Shown one piece after another: positions 1 to 7,731 of a DNA stretch of 62,571 nucleotides. The position numbers and the translations under genes are program-made. Origin of the DNA: an uncultured Clostridia bacterium (GTDB lineage Bacteria > Bacillota > Clostridia > Oscillospirales > Acutalibacteraceae); contig CALDPI010000235.1 in the NCBI GenBank assembly GCA_937912045.1, forward strand, positions 1-62,571. Reading direction: 5' to 3'. The notes below the pieces were generated by a model. That model made no database searches, was not told the DNA's origin, and worked only from the letters and a program-made list of their open reading frames with translations. Position 1 is the first letter of the stretch. Every line of letters begins with the position of its first letter.

Positions 1-693
1 CTCGGTACTGCCCGAGTATGAAAACTGTTCGCCCGCCGCCTTGTTTACAAGGTTTTGCACGCTGCCGTATATAACCGAATGGCCGTTAGCGACCGCCTCA
101 TTAGCGATGGCAAGCGACAGATGGGTTTTGCCGAGACCCGTTTTTCCAAGCAGCAACAAATTTTGTCCGCTTTCTTTGAATCCAAGCGAAAACTCTCGGC
201 AGATTTTAAGCACCTGTGTCATACGCTTTCTGGGAGCTATTCCCCCGTCGGCCTTTTCGCTGTAATACTTAAGGTCGAAATTATCAAAGCGGCAGGAATC
301 AAGCGGCATTTCCTCGCACAGCTGCGTATACGCAAGCTTTTTTGCAATTTCGGTAACGCAGGGACAAATCTTGCCGTTTATGTAACCCGTATCACCGCAT
401 TTTTTACAGGTGTATTCGACCTGCGGCAAGGCGGTTGTGCCAAGAAGTTTTTCTTTTTCTTTTGAAAGCTCTTCGCTTTTGGACTTGAGCTCTGCAAGCG
501 CGGACGTATCGCCCGAAAGTGCAGCAATGGCAATCCTCGCTGCAAGCCTTTGCAGCTCCATTTCCACCTCTGAATAGCGCGGATTTGCCGACCTTATCTC
601 GTTTATGATTTTTTCGTGCTCTGTTTCAGCGTTGTAGCGCTGCTGTTTCTTTATTTCAAACGCGCGGGCATATGTATTCCCAAACAGTCCCAT
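1..693 (-). CDS. DnaC/DnaI-like helicase-loading ATPase (partial, C-terminus outside window)
   Basis: AAA+ ATPase of the DnaC/DnaI type, which loads the replicative helicase at origins and restarted forks. The frame is open to the left edge; the visible N-terminal 231 codons start at ATG 691-693. Visible parts are an alpha-helical N-terminal region, a four-cysteine ribbon (CKKCGDTGY...CPC, about residues 110-126) typical of Firmicute DnaC-like proteins, and a Walker A motif GKTGLGKTH. Walker B and later motifs lie outside the window. It starts 13 bp after the dnaD stop, the usual dnaD-dnaC order in clostridia, so the two are cotranscribed and translated together. Family assignment is firm; the exact orthologue name (DnaC or DnaI) is not decided by this fragment. 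Confidence 0.85.
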   Translation of the reverse strand, partial: MGLFGNTYARAFEIKKQQRYNAETEHEKIINEIRSANPRYSEVEMELQRLAARIAIAALSGDTSALAELKSKSEELSKEKEKLLGTTALPQVEYTCKKCGDTGYINGKICPCVTEIAKKLAYTQLCEEMPLDSCRFDNFDLKYYSEKADGGIAPRKRMTQVLKICREFSLGFKESGQNLLLLGKTGLGKTHLSLAIANEAVANGHSVIYGSVQNLVNKAAGEQFSYSGSTE

Positions 694-706
694 AACGTCA
701 CCCCTT

Positions 707-1630
707 TCAGTCTTCGTCTATTGCGCTCAACATACTGTCGAACAGAGAGGTATCATACGCGGCAATGGAATCCTTTCCCTTTTTGCCGTCTTCCTTTATA
801 TCCTCCACCTGTTTAACGCCGTCTTTATACCATTTTTCAAGAATTTTTGTGATATACGGAATGGAGAATTTTCCCGTGGCGTCGATACAACGGTTGTACG
901 CTTCGCGCAACAGCTCTGTGCTCATTTTACGCTCGCCCACGAAAAGCAGAGAAAACTCCTCTTCCTTTTTGCTGGGCTGGCGACGGTCAATACCAAACGC
1001 CTTTGAAACAATGCCCCAGCAGGAACGGCTTTTATATATTTCGTTTATTTTACTCTCGGCCGCGGCGATATCACACACGCCGTCGTCAAGCCAGGAAAGC
1101 GCCGTTTTTTCTATATAGCCTATGCTGCCCTTGTTGTCGCTGATTGCAAACTCGACAAGCATTAAAAGCACGGCAACGCTCATACCCTCGTCGTCGTGAA
1201 GCCAGACAAGCGTTGATGCCTCGCTCTGACGGAGGGCTCTGCCAAACTTCTGCTCAGCCTCGCGCAGTAAAAACGTTATTTCGGCGCTTTCATTGCCGCG
1301 ACGTGCTACCTCTTCCCTTGTGGGTTTAACACTCGCGGCGCGGACAGATTTTTTCTTTGGCTCCTCTGCCACCACGGGTGTGATAGGCGCCGATTCAGTA
1401 GCAAGTACACCGCACTCTGCCCAGAAAAGCAGCGCATCGAGCACGTCACTCTCCGAAACGGACAGTTTTTTCGCAATTAACTCTGCCGAGATTTCCTCCG
1501 ACATATTACGGAAAACGCAAAGAAGGACACGAAGCTGCAAGGCCCCTGCCATCTTAATATGCTTATCCACCACTGCGGCAGGCACTGGAAACGTGCTCCA
1601 CAAGGCATTTGGGTTTACGTGATAGTTCAT
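707..1630 (-). CDS. DnaD domain replication/primosome protein
   Basis: Primosomal protein of the DnaD/DnaB family that remodels DNA and helps deliver the helicase. The N-terminal part resembles a winged-helix fold (residues about 10-85). A variable basic linker follows, then C-terminal helices containing the FGRALRQSEAS..LVWLHDDEGMS segment and the WG(I)V...FG(I)D block expected for the DnaD C-terminal domain. An upstream TTG at 1642 is in frame, but GGAG sits on top of it; ATG at 1628-1630 has that GGAG at good spacing, so I use the ATG (307 residues). It heads the dnaD-dnaC operon and has its own consensus promoter at 1660-1688. Family confidence is good; precise role by analogy. Confidence 0.82.
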   Translation of the reverse strand: MNYHVNPNALWSTFPVPAAVVDKHIKMAGALQLRVLLCVFRNMSEEISAELIAKKLSVSESDVLDALLFWAECGVLATESAPITPVVAEEPKKKSVRAASVKPTREEVARRGNESAEITFLLREAEQKFGRALRQSEASTLVWLHDDEGMSVAVLLMLVEFAISDNKGSIGYIEKTALSWLDDGVCDIAAAESKINEIYKSRSCWGIVSKAFGIDRRQPSKKEEEFSLLFVGERKMSTELLREAYNRCIDATGKFSIPYITKILEKWYKDGVKQVEDIKEDGKKGKDSIAAYDTSLFDSMLSAIDED

Positions 1631-1659
1631 AGCGTTCTCCAAAAAAATTAATTATGTTT

Positions 1660-1688
1660 ATTATAACACCTTTTTATCATATTGTAAA
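1660..1688 (-). promoter_or_regulatory. Sigma-A type promoter of the dnaD-dnaC operon
   Basis: On the minus strand TTTACA (1683-1688) is followed by a 17-bp spacer and TATAAT (1660-1665). The -10 lies about 30 bp before the dnaD ATG. The same TTTACA-N17-TATAAT arrangement recurs at 57343-57371. Confidence 0.8.
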
Positions 1689-1725
1689 CCGACAAAAAAA
1701 CCTTTTATTTTATCCAAATATGAGT

Positions 1726-1731
1726 TATAAT
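1726..1731 (+). promoter_or_regulatory. -10 element of the galE promoter
   Basis: TATAAT lies 31 bp before the galE ATG; the -35 region (about 1703-1708, TTTTAT) is weak. The GGAG ribosome site follows at 1750-1753. The divergent dnaD promoter lies 38 bp away and does not overlap. Confidence 0.6.
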
Positions 1732-1761
1732 ATACCTATCATACACTAAGGAGATTTTCAT

Positions 1762-2775
1762 ATGGCAGTTTTGGTAACCGGCGGTGCCGGATATATTGGA
1801 AGTCATACCCTTATTTCTATGTTCGAATCTGGTTATGACGTTGTGGTTATTGACAACCTTGACAACTCAAGCAAGGAAGCCATAAAGCGCGTTGAAGAAA
1901 TTACGGGGCGCGAAGTCAGGTTTTATGAAAACGACGTGCGCGACAAGGACGCTCTTAGGAAAATTTTCCGCGAAAATAATATCGAGGCGGTTATTCACTT
2001 TGCCGGTCTTAAGGCGGTTGGTGAATCCTGCAGCATTCCGATTAAATATTATGATAACAACCTTATAAGCACGCTCTATCTTTTGGAGGTTATGGAGGAG
2101 TTTTCGGTAAAGCGTCTTGTTTTCAGCTCCTCCGCCACCGTTTACGGCGTTGCAACCGAGATGCCTCTGCGCGAGGGTATGCCCCTTGGCGCGATTAATC
2201 CGTATGGCAGAACGAAGTATTTTATTGAAGAAATTCTGCGCGACCTTTATTCGTCCGACAACACCTGGTCGATTGCACTTCTCAGATATTTTAACCCGAT
2301 AGGCGCACACGAAAGCGGCAAAATCGGTGAGGACCCACGCGGAATTCCCAACAACCTTATGCCGTATATTTCACAGGTTGCGGTTGGCAGACTTGAAAGA
2401 CTCAACGTTTTCGGCAACGATTATGACACGCCCGACGGCACAGGCGTGCGCGACTATATTCACGTTGTGGATTTGGCAAACGGTCATGCTAAAGCGACCG
2501 ACTGGGTTCTGAATAACACAGGCTGTGAGCCGTTCAACCTCGGAACAGGTAACGGCTGCAGCGTTTTAGAGCTCAAAAACGCATTTGAGGAAGCCTCCGG
2601 CGTTACGGTGCCGTACGTTATTGCACCGCGCAGACCGGGAGACCCGGCATCTGTCTATGCCGACGCCAAAAAAGCCAAGGAGATTTTAGGCTGGGAGGCC
2701 AAAAAGACCATTAAAGAAATGTGTGAGGACACTTGGCGCTGGCAAAAAAACAATCCAAATGGTTATAAAGAGTAA
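1762..2775 (+). CDS. galE: UDP-glucose 4-epimerase
   Basis: Interconverts UDP-glucose and UDP-galactose with bound NAD, linking galactose breakdown to envelope sugar synthesis; cytoplasmic. An extended SDR of 337 residues, the normal length for GalE. The NAD-binding GGAGYIG motif is at residues 7-13, followed by the acidic DNLDNS turn (31-36). Catalytic residues are S124 in SSSAT, Y148 and K152 in YGRTK. The C-terminal RRPGDP motif typical of GalE is present near residue 292. Start is ATG after AAGGAGATT at ideal spacing. It is monocistronic: own -10 at 1726-1731 and a strong terminator right after the stop. Assignment is very secure, although activity on N-acetylated sugars cannot be excluded. 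Confidence 0.96.
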   Translation: MAVLVTGGAGYIGSHTLISMFESGYDVVVIDNLDNSSKEAIKRVEEITGREVRFYENDVRDKDALRKIFRENNIEAVIHFAGLKAVGESCSIPIKYYDNNLISTLYLLEVMEEFSVKRLVFSSSATVYGVATEMPLREGMPLGAINPYGRTKYFIEEILRDLYSSDNTWSIALLRYFNPIGAHESGKIGEDPRGIPNNLMPYISQVAVGRLERLNVFGNDYDTPDGTGVRDYIHVVDLANGHAKATDWVLNNTGCEPFNLGTGNGCSVLELKNAFEEASGVTVPYVIAPRRPGDPASVYADAKKAKEILGWEAKKTIKEMCEDTWRWQKNNPNGYKE

Positions 2776-2780
2776 TCAAA

Positions 2781-2810
2781 AAGACGGTGCAATATGCACC
2801 GTCTTTTTTA
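2781..2810 (+). terminator. Intrinsic terminator of galE
   Basis: Perfect 9-bp stem GACGGTGCA/TGCACCGTC (2783-2791, 2795-2803) with a 3-nt loop and a run of seven T, directly after the galE stop. Confidence 0.92.
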
Positions 2811-2815
2811 AGCTC

Positions 2816-2844
2816 TTGACAAATTATATACTTCGTGTTACGAT
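2816..2844 (+). promoter_or_regulatory. Promoter of the padR-DUF1700-DUF4097 operon
   Basis: A perfect TTGACA (2816-2821), a 17-bp spacer and TACGAT (2839-2844) lie just behind the galE terminator. The -10 sits inside the inverted repeat at 2834-2852. Confidence 0.8.
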
Positions 2845-2852
2845 GTATTACG
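2834..2852 (+). promoter_or_regulatory. Putative PadR operator overlapping the -10
   Basis: Imperfect 19-bp palindrome of the form CGTnnTACnnnGTAnnACG, centred at 2843 in the -10 box. Known PadR repressors bind inverted repeats at their own promoters and autoregulate; binding here by the next gene's product is inference. Confidence 0.55.
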
Positions 2853-2868
2853 TGATGGGAGGTATCAT

Positions 2869-3189
2869 ATGGATATTCAATTAAAACGTGGTCTTTTAGA
2901 CGTGTGCGTATTGGCAGCGATTAAAGACGAAGAATCCTATGGATATAAAATAATTAAAGATATGAAGCCGTATATGGAAATGTCGGAATCCACGCTTTAT
3001 ACCATTTTAAAACGCTTGGAAACGGCAAATATGCTGACCGTTCGAACAGCAGAGCACGACGGCAGACTCAGAAAATATTACCACATTACCAAAAGCGGCC
3101 TAAAACGTATTGAGGATTTTAAAAACGACTGGCAGGAGATTTTGTCAATATATAAATTTGTTACCGAGGGGGATGAAAAGCATGACTAA
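2869..3189 (+). CDS. PadR family transcriptional regulator
   Basis: Small winged-helix repressor of the PadR-like/PadR-s1 type (106 residues, typical length). Visible are the N-terminal LKRGLLDVCVLAAI helix, the SYGYKIIKDM segment, the recognition helix STLYTILKRLE (about residues 41-51) and the wing GRLRKYYHIT (about 65-74). Start is ATG after GGGAGG. The gene overlaps the next one (DUF1700) by 8 bp, so the two are translationally coupled. Such PadR-DUF1700-DUF4097 trios are common in Firmicutes and often respond to membrane or envelope stress, but the inducer is unknown here. A palindrome in its own promoter suggests autorepression. Confidence 0.93.
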   Translation: MDIQLKRGLLDVCVLAAIKDEESYGYKIIKDMKPYMEMSESTLYTILKRLETANMLTVRTAEHDGRLRKYYHITKSGLKRIEDFKNDWQEILSIYKFVTEGDEKHD

Positions 3190-3766
3190 AGCAGAATTTC
3201 TGGCACGCCTGCAAAAAGGGGTTTCTTGTTTGCCGCAGGCCGATGCTGAAGAACGACTCAGCTTTTACAGCGAAATGATTGATGACCGCATAGAAGACGG
3301 ATTATCGGAAGAGGACGCTGTTGCGGAAATCGGAAATGTGGATGAAATCATTGCACAAATAATAGCCGATGCTCCGCTTTCAAAGCTTGTGATGGAAAAA
3401 ATCAAACCGAAAAGGCACCTTTCCGCTTGGGAAATAGTCCTTTTGGTGCTTGGCAGTCCTTTGTGGCTTTCACTGCTCATTGCCGCGATTTCGGTGATAT
3501 TCTCGGTTTTTGTTGTGCTTTGGTCGCTCATAATCTCTCTTTGGGCAGTTTTCGTTTCCCTTTTGGCCTCTGCCCTCGGTGCTTTTGGGGGCGCTTTGAT
3601 TGTTGCAATAAAAGCCAACGCTTTAACAGGGGTGGCTATGCTCGGAGCGGGCCTTGTTTGTGTGGGACTTTCCATCTTCTTTTTCTTTCTATGCAAGGCT
3701 GCAACACGCGGTGCTTTTTGGCTTACTAAAAAGACAGTCGCTTGGATTAAAAGGGGGATAAAATAA
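3182..3766 (+). CDS. DUF1700 (HAAS) family membrane protein
   Basis: Integral membrane protein of 194 residues. Residues 1-75 form the helical HAAS/DUF1700 signature, with ERLSFYSEMIDDRIEDG and a following acidic EEDAVAEIGNVDEI helix; several long hydrophobic segments follow (about residues 82-110, 115-145 and 150-175), ending in a basic tail. I chose ATG 3182 because GAGGGGG at 3166-3172 has proper spacing to it; ATG 3173 directly abuts that site. It overlaps padR by 8 bp and its stop overlaps the next ATG (TAATG), so this is one tight operon. DUF1700 proteins pair with PadR regulators; a role in passing a membrane signal is inferred, not shown. Confidence 0.85.
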   Translation: MTKAEFLARLQKGVSCLPQADAEERLSFYSEMIDDRIEDGLSEEDAVAEIGNVDEIIAQIIADAPLSKLVMEKIKPKRHLSAWEIVLLVLGSPLWLSLLIAAISVIFSVFVVLWSLIISLWAVFVSLLASALGAFGGALIVAIKANALTGVAMLGAGLVCVGLSIFFFFLCKAATRGAFWLTKKTVAWIKRGIK

Positions 3767-4674
3767 TGACAAAAGGTGCAAAAATATGGCTTATTATAGG
3801 CGTTTCCCTTTTCATAGTCGGTGCTTTACTTTTTGCCGCCGTAATGGTTGTGAACGATTGGGATTTTACAAAACTTTCAACCGTTAAATATAACACCGCA
3901 ACACACAACATAACCGAATCGTTTAGCGAAATAAGCATAAAAACCGATACGGCTGATATTGAGTTTTTTGAAAGCACAGACGGTGAATGCAGTGTGGTTT
4001 GCTATGAGGCGGAAAACGAAAAACACGCCGTTTATGTAGAGGACGGCGGTATGCTTAACATAGCACTAAAAAGCAACAAAAAGTGGTATGACAATATCGG
4101 AATAAGCTTTGGAACACCTAAAATCAAAGTGTATCTGCCAAAAGGAGAATATATTACCCTCAATATTGCGGCGGATACAAGCGATATAAAGATACCCGAA
4201 CACTTTACCTTCGTTAAGGTTGATATTTCGGTTAGCACGGGTGATGTTGAATATTATGCTGCTGCCGCGCGTGATATTTGGATTTCAACAAGCACAGGCG
4301 ATATTACTTTAGAAAACATTAAATCCGACACACTTGAACTCAGAGTCACCACAGGCGATACGTATCTTTCAAACGTTCGCTGTCGATATATCCAATCGCT
4401 CGGAGATACAGGTGATATCACACTAAAAAATACTGTAGCCGAGGAACAACTTTTCATAAGGCGCAGTACGGGAGACGTGCGGCTTGAGGATACTGACTCG
4501 GCAACAATTTATATAAAAACCGACACAGGTGACATTATCGGCACGGTGCTTGAAGGCAAGAACTTTGATGCAACCAGCGACACAGGCAAAGTGCGTGTCC
4601 CAGAGGGCACAAACTTCGGCAACTGTGAAATCACCACGAATACCGGTGACATTTTAATTGATATTGCAAAATAA
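3766..4674 (+). CDS. DUF4097 family beta-helix envelope protein
   Basis: 302-residue protein with an N-terminal membrane anchor (about residues 6-28), the rest probably outside the cell. The body is a DUF4097 right-handed beta-helix: a TGD-type turn recurs about every 20 residues from residue 150 on (STGDV, STGDI, TTGDT, DTGDI, STGDV, DTGDI, DTGKV, NTGDI). LiaG-like envelope-stress proteins have this architecture. It is the last gene of the PadR operon, translationally coupled through TAATG to the DUF1700 gene, and is followed at once by a terminator. Function is unknown beyond association with envelope-stress modules. Confidence 0.85.
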   Translation: MTKGAKIWLIIGVSLFIVGALLFAAVMVVNDWDFTKLSTVKYNTATHNITESFSEISIKTDTADIEFFESTDGECSVVCYEAENEKHAVYVEDGGMLNIALKSNKKWYDNIGISFGTPKIKVYLPKGEYITLNIAADTSDIKIPEHFTFVKVDISVSTGDVEYYAAAARDIWISTSTGDITLENIKSDTLELRVTTGDTYLSNVRCRYIQSLGDTGDITLKNTVAEEQLFIRRSTGDVRLEDTDSATIYIKTDTGDIIGTVLEGKNFDATSDTGKVRVPEGTNFGNCEITTNTGDILIDIAK

Positions 4675-4700
4675 AAAAGCACCCTTTAGGGTGCTTTTTT
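4673..4700. terminator. Bidirectional terminator between DUF4097 gene and ZIP gene
   Basis: A/T-flanked stem AAAAAAGCACCC/GGGTGCTTTTTT, usable on both strands, between two convergent genes; it overlaps both stop codons. Confidence 0.9.
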
Positions 4701-5457
4701 AATGCGAATGTAGAAGCACGTCGCTTGCAAGCATAACGCAGAAGCCGACAAGCAGAGCATAGGTTGCGCCACGCTCGTTTCCGTGGGCGTGTGTTTCGGG
4801 AATCATTTCGTCGCTTATGACGTAGAGCATTGTGCCACCCGCAAAGCTCAAAGCAAAGGGCAAAATCGCGTTTGAAACGCTGACGGCAAAATAACCGATG
4901 AAGGTGCCCAAAACCTCAATCACGCCCGTTAAAGCGGCGGCAATAAAGGTTTTTTTCGGGGATACTCCGACCGCGAGCATCGGTCCTATGATAACCATAC
5001 CCTCGGGTATATTCTGCAGCGCGATACCGCCCGCTATAAGCAAGGCCTGCGCGCTGTCGCCAGAGCCGAAGCCGACACCTGCGGCAATTCCCTCAGGCAG
5101 ATTATGGATTGCAATGGCTATGAGGAAAAGCAACACGCGAGAGATTTCGGTTTTGTTGTGACTTTCTATATCGTCACCCACCATTTTGTGAAGGTGGGGC
5201 ACGATTCTATCTATAAAATTAAGGCAGAGTGCGCCCGCAAATATGCCGAGCACCGCCCACGCGAGTCCCCATTTGCCGCCCGATTCTACCGACGGCAAAA
5301 TAAGGCCCAGCACCGCGGCGGCAAGCATTACGCCTGCGGCAAAGGACAGCACGATGTCCGAAAATTTATGTGATATCTTCTTAAACGCAAAGCCTATAAG
5401 CGAACCGAAAACCGTTGCGCCGCCAACGCCAAGCGCAGTTAATAATACCAGTTCCAT
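4699..5457 (-). CDS. ZIP family divalent metal transporter
   Basis: Membrane transporter for zinc or another divalent metal, moving it into the cytoplasm (ZIP/ZupT-GufA family, 252 residues, typical of bacterial members). Two metal-site motifs are clear: HNLPEG at residues 118-123 in TM4 and QNIPEG at 148-153 in TM5. About eight hydrophobic segments can be counted, with a histidine-bearing cytoplasmic loop between TM3 and TM4. The C-terminus ends HSH. It lies 3 bp after the SDR gene and shares its promoter at 6296-6324. Metal specificity cannot be read from the sequence. Confidence 0.93.
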   Translation of the reverse strand: MELVLLTALGVGGATVFGSLIGFAFKKISHKFSDIVLSFAAGVMLAAAVLGLILPSVESGGKWGLAWAVLGIFAGALCLNFIDRIVPHLHKMVGDDIESHNKTEISRVLLFLIAIAIHNLPEGIAAGVGFGSGDSAQALLIAGGIALQNIPEGMVIIGPMLAVGVSPKKTFIAAALTGVIEVLGTFIGYFAVSVSNAILPFALSFAGGTMLYVISDEMIPETHAHGNERGATYALLVGFCVMLASDVLLHSH

Positions 5458-5460
5458 AGT

Positions 5461-6261
5461 TTACGGACGCAGGCCCATTCCGCCCTCGAGCGTCAGGGTT
5501 TCACCATTCATATATTTAAAATCGGGCGATGCAAGCTGCACACATACGCGGCCGATTTCCAGCTCGGCGTCGCCATAGTGGCCTGCAGGCGGCATTTTAA
5601 CGTTGGCCTTGAATGCGTCGGGGTATGCCTTTTCAAATTGTTCAAGTTGTGCGGTCCAGGCAAGCGGACACACAACGTTTGTGTTGATTCCGTCCTTTGC
5701 CCACTCGGTTGCGGCGACGCGTGAGAGTCCGCGTATGCCCTCCTTTGCGGCTGCATATGAGCACTGACCGTAGTTGCCGAAAAGTCCTGCGCCCGATGCA
5801 AAGTTTACAATGCTGCCCTTGGTTTCTTTAAGATAGGGGTAGCAGGCTTTCATATAATAAAAAGCGGCATAAAGGCCCGAATACATTGCAAGGTCAAACT
5901 GCTCTGTTGTGTGGTCCTGAATCGGCACACCCGAAGCGGATGCCTGTGCGTTGTTGATGAGCACGTCGATTCTGCCAAACTCGGCTATTGCCTTTTCGAC
6001 AACGCCCTTTGCGGTTGCCTCGTTATCGGCGCCTGCGTTTATATCTGCGGCAAGGGCCAAAACCTTTATTCCGTAAAGCTTTTCAAGCTCTTCCTTGGCT
6101 TTTTCAAGCTTTTTTACGTTTCGACCTGTTATTACAAGGTTGGCACCCTCCTTTGCGTAGGCGGTGGCAATTCCGTATCCGATAGAGCCGCATCTGCCGT
6201 CCTCGAGGGCTGCATAGCCTGCACCCGTTATTATTGCTGTTTTTCCTTTAAGAAAGCTCAT
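5461..6261 (-). CDS. Short-chain dehydrogenase/reductase
   Basis: NAD(P)-dependent oxidoreductase of the classical SDR family (266 residues). The Rossmann motif begins TGAG at residues 12-15 but is stretched before GSIGYGIA (25-32), giving a longer cofactor loop than the plain TGxxxGxG. NNA is at 103-105 and the catalytic residues S156, Y169 and K173 follow the expected S-x12-Y-x3-K pattern. TGR at 45-47 after beta-2 suggests NADPH. The substrate is unknown; polyol/sugar or 3-oxoacyl substrates are possible. First gene of a two-gene operon with the ZIP transporter, with no obvious metabolic link between them. Confidence 0.9.
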   Translation of the reverse strand: MSFLKGKTAIITGAGYAALEDGRCGSIGYGIATAYAKEGANLVITGRNVKKLEKAKEELEKLYGIKVLALAADINAGADNEATAKGVVEKAIAEFGRIDVLINNAQASASGVPIQDHTTEQFDLAMYSGLYAAFYYMKACYPYLKETKGSIVNFASGAGLFGNYGQCSYAAAKEGIRGLSRVAATEWAKDGINTNVVCPLAWTAQLEQFEKAYPDAFKANVKMPPAGHYGDAELEIGRVCVQLASPDFKYMNGETLTLEGGMGLRP

Positions 6262-6295
6262 TACTTTTACCTCTTTCAGTTTTTAAGTGTGTTTT

Positions 6296-6324
6296 ATTTT
6301 AGCATATACACATTTATATGTCAA
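6296..6324 (-). promoter_or_regulatory. Promoter of the SDR-ZIP operon
   Basis: Minus-strand TTGACA (6319-6324), a 17-bp spacer and TAAAAT (6296-6301), immediately behind the terminator of the upstream oxidoreductase gene. Confidence 0.88.
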
Positions 6325-6325
6325 C

Positions 6326-6353
6326 AAAAGCCACGCAATATAGCGCGGCTTTT
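6326..6353 (-). terminator. Terminator of the Gfo/Idh/MocA gene
   Basis: Stem AAAAGCCGCGC/GCGTGGCTTTT (one G-U pair) with a 6-nt loop follows the stop codon on the minus strand, ending in TTTTGTT. It separates the long upstream operon from the SDR-ZIP operon. Confidence 0.85.
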
Positions 6354-6356
6354 ATC

Positions 6357-7634
6357 CTACATATTTTCTAATTCCTTTGCCTTGTTTGCCTCTGATTCGG
6401 CCAAAAGACAGAGGAAGTTTTTCTTCTGTTCCTTGCTCGGAGCATAGTCGGGGTGGCTACAGCAGGGCAGACTCGGTGGTGTGCCGTCCGAACTCCAGAA
6501 TGGTGAAAGTGTGTCGTTTTCCCATTTCTTTCGGTCCTCTTCCAGCCTGAAATCAGGAATGTCTTGGGGCATTCCGCCCTCTAACACGCTTCGGTGTGCC
6601 AAAATGCCGACCGACGACATTCGTGTTGCAAAATAAACGTCAAAGTCGGGCTTTTTTTGCTCCCTTATACACTCAAAAAAGGTGCGTATGGCGACAAAAT
6701 CACCGCCACCGTGACCCGATTTTTCAATCTGCTCTTTGTCCTTATCATTAATTTCGGGGGTATAGTAATTGACACATTCCTTATCCTCGGGCTTGTTCCA
6801 AGAATTATAGCGGAGCATAATTTTGCCATCACCGCCGCGGACGTTTTCAACCTGTCCGTATTCTCCGCAGACGCGGTATGAGTTATCACTTGCGCCGAAT
6901 GAGGAACTGGCAACAAACTTAAATACCGAATCGTCATCGTTGAGGGTTGTGATGATTGCTGCCTTGTCACCGCAATTTGACGCTCTTTTGCAGTCACGCG
7001 GTGTGGGTGAGAAAATGGCTGTCGCCGTTACGCGAATCGGGTTTGCCCCTGTCGAATACATAATCGGCGCCAGGGAATGTGTGACATAATATGTACGAGG
7101 AAGAAAGAGCCGCCAGTGCTTTTCACCATCGTAAAGGTCGTCCACTCCCCCGTCGTAATACGGGTCAGCGGCGTGGTTATATTCGCCCTCTGCATAGAGA
7201 AGTTTTCCCAGCGTTCCGCCGTCACACACACGCTTGATTTCGCGCGTCACCGTCATAAACGGATAATTTTCCAAAAGCATATAAATTGCCTTGCTTTTTT
7301 CTGCCGCGCGCACAAGCCGCACGCCATCTGCCATTGTGGCATTACTGATACACTCGCTTAAGACGTGTATGTTTCTCTCAAGACAACGAATTGCATACTC
7401 TGCGTGCTCGTGAAAGTAATTGGCAATCAGCACAGCGTCCATCGGATGCTTTATAAACTCGTCAAAATCGCTGTAAACCTCGGCTTTTGAACAATATTTT
7501 TCCAGGGTGCTTTTTATGCGTTTTGGATTTTTATCGCAAAACGCAACAACCTCTCCGCCGCAAGCCTTTATTATGTCGTGGAAGGCATAACCGCCGCGAG
7601 TAGCACCGAAAATTCCAATACGGATTTTTTTCAT
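6357..7634 (-). CDS. Gfo/Idh/MocA family oxidoreductase
   Basis: Probable NAD(P)-dependent sugar or inositol oxidoreductase, cytoplasmic, 425 residues. An N-terminal Rossmann fold starts IRIGIFGATRGGYAF (residues 4-18), and a C-terminal alpha/beta domain follows from about residue 130. The usual EKP motif, whose lysine takes part in catalysis, reads E94-C95-I96 here, so activity may be changed or lost. Residues 140-170 are rich in aromatic and Asp residues, as in sugar-binding members. It is last in the minus-strand run of esterase and rhamnosidase genes, after a 97-bp gap in which I see no convincing terminator or promoter. It may work on the released sugars; the substrate is unknown. Confidence 0.87.
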   Translation of the reverse strand: MKKIRIGIFGATRGGYAFHDIIKACGGEVVAFCDKNPKRIKSTLEKYCSKAEVYSDFDEFIKHPMDAVLIANYFHEHAEYAIRCLERNIHVLSECISNATMADGVRLVRAAEKSKAIYMLLENYPFMTVTREIKRVCDGGTLGKLLYAEGEYNHAADPYYDGGVDDLYDGEKHWRLFLPRTYYVTHSLAPIMYSTGANPIRVTATAIFSPTPRDCKRASNCGDKAAIITTLNDDDSVFKFVASSSFGASDNSYRVCGEYGQVENVRGGDGKIMLRYNSWNKPEDKECVNYYTPEINDKDKEQIEKSGHGGGDFVAIRTFFECIREQKKPDFDVYFATRMSSVGILAHRSVLEGGMPQDIPDFRLEEDRKKWENDTLSPFWSSDGTPPSLPCCSHPDYAPSKEQKKNFLCLLAESEANKAKELENM

Positions 7635-7731
7635 ATCATCACCGCCGGACTGTTTTATGGGCTTATTGTATCACCATTTTAGGATATAATAAATAGAAAA
7701 AAGCCATATGTTTATTTGTTTTTTCCGCTTT

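Noticed and set aside
7635..7731. Separate promoter or terminator for the Gfo/Idh/MocA gene
   Set aside because: Only weak -10-like boxes without a -35 and no GC-rich stem; I could not support either.
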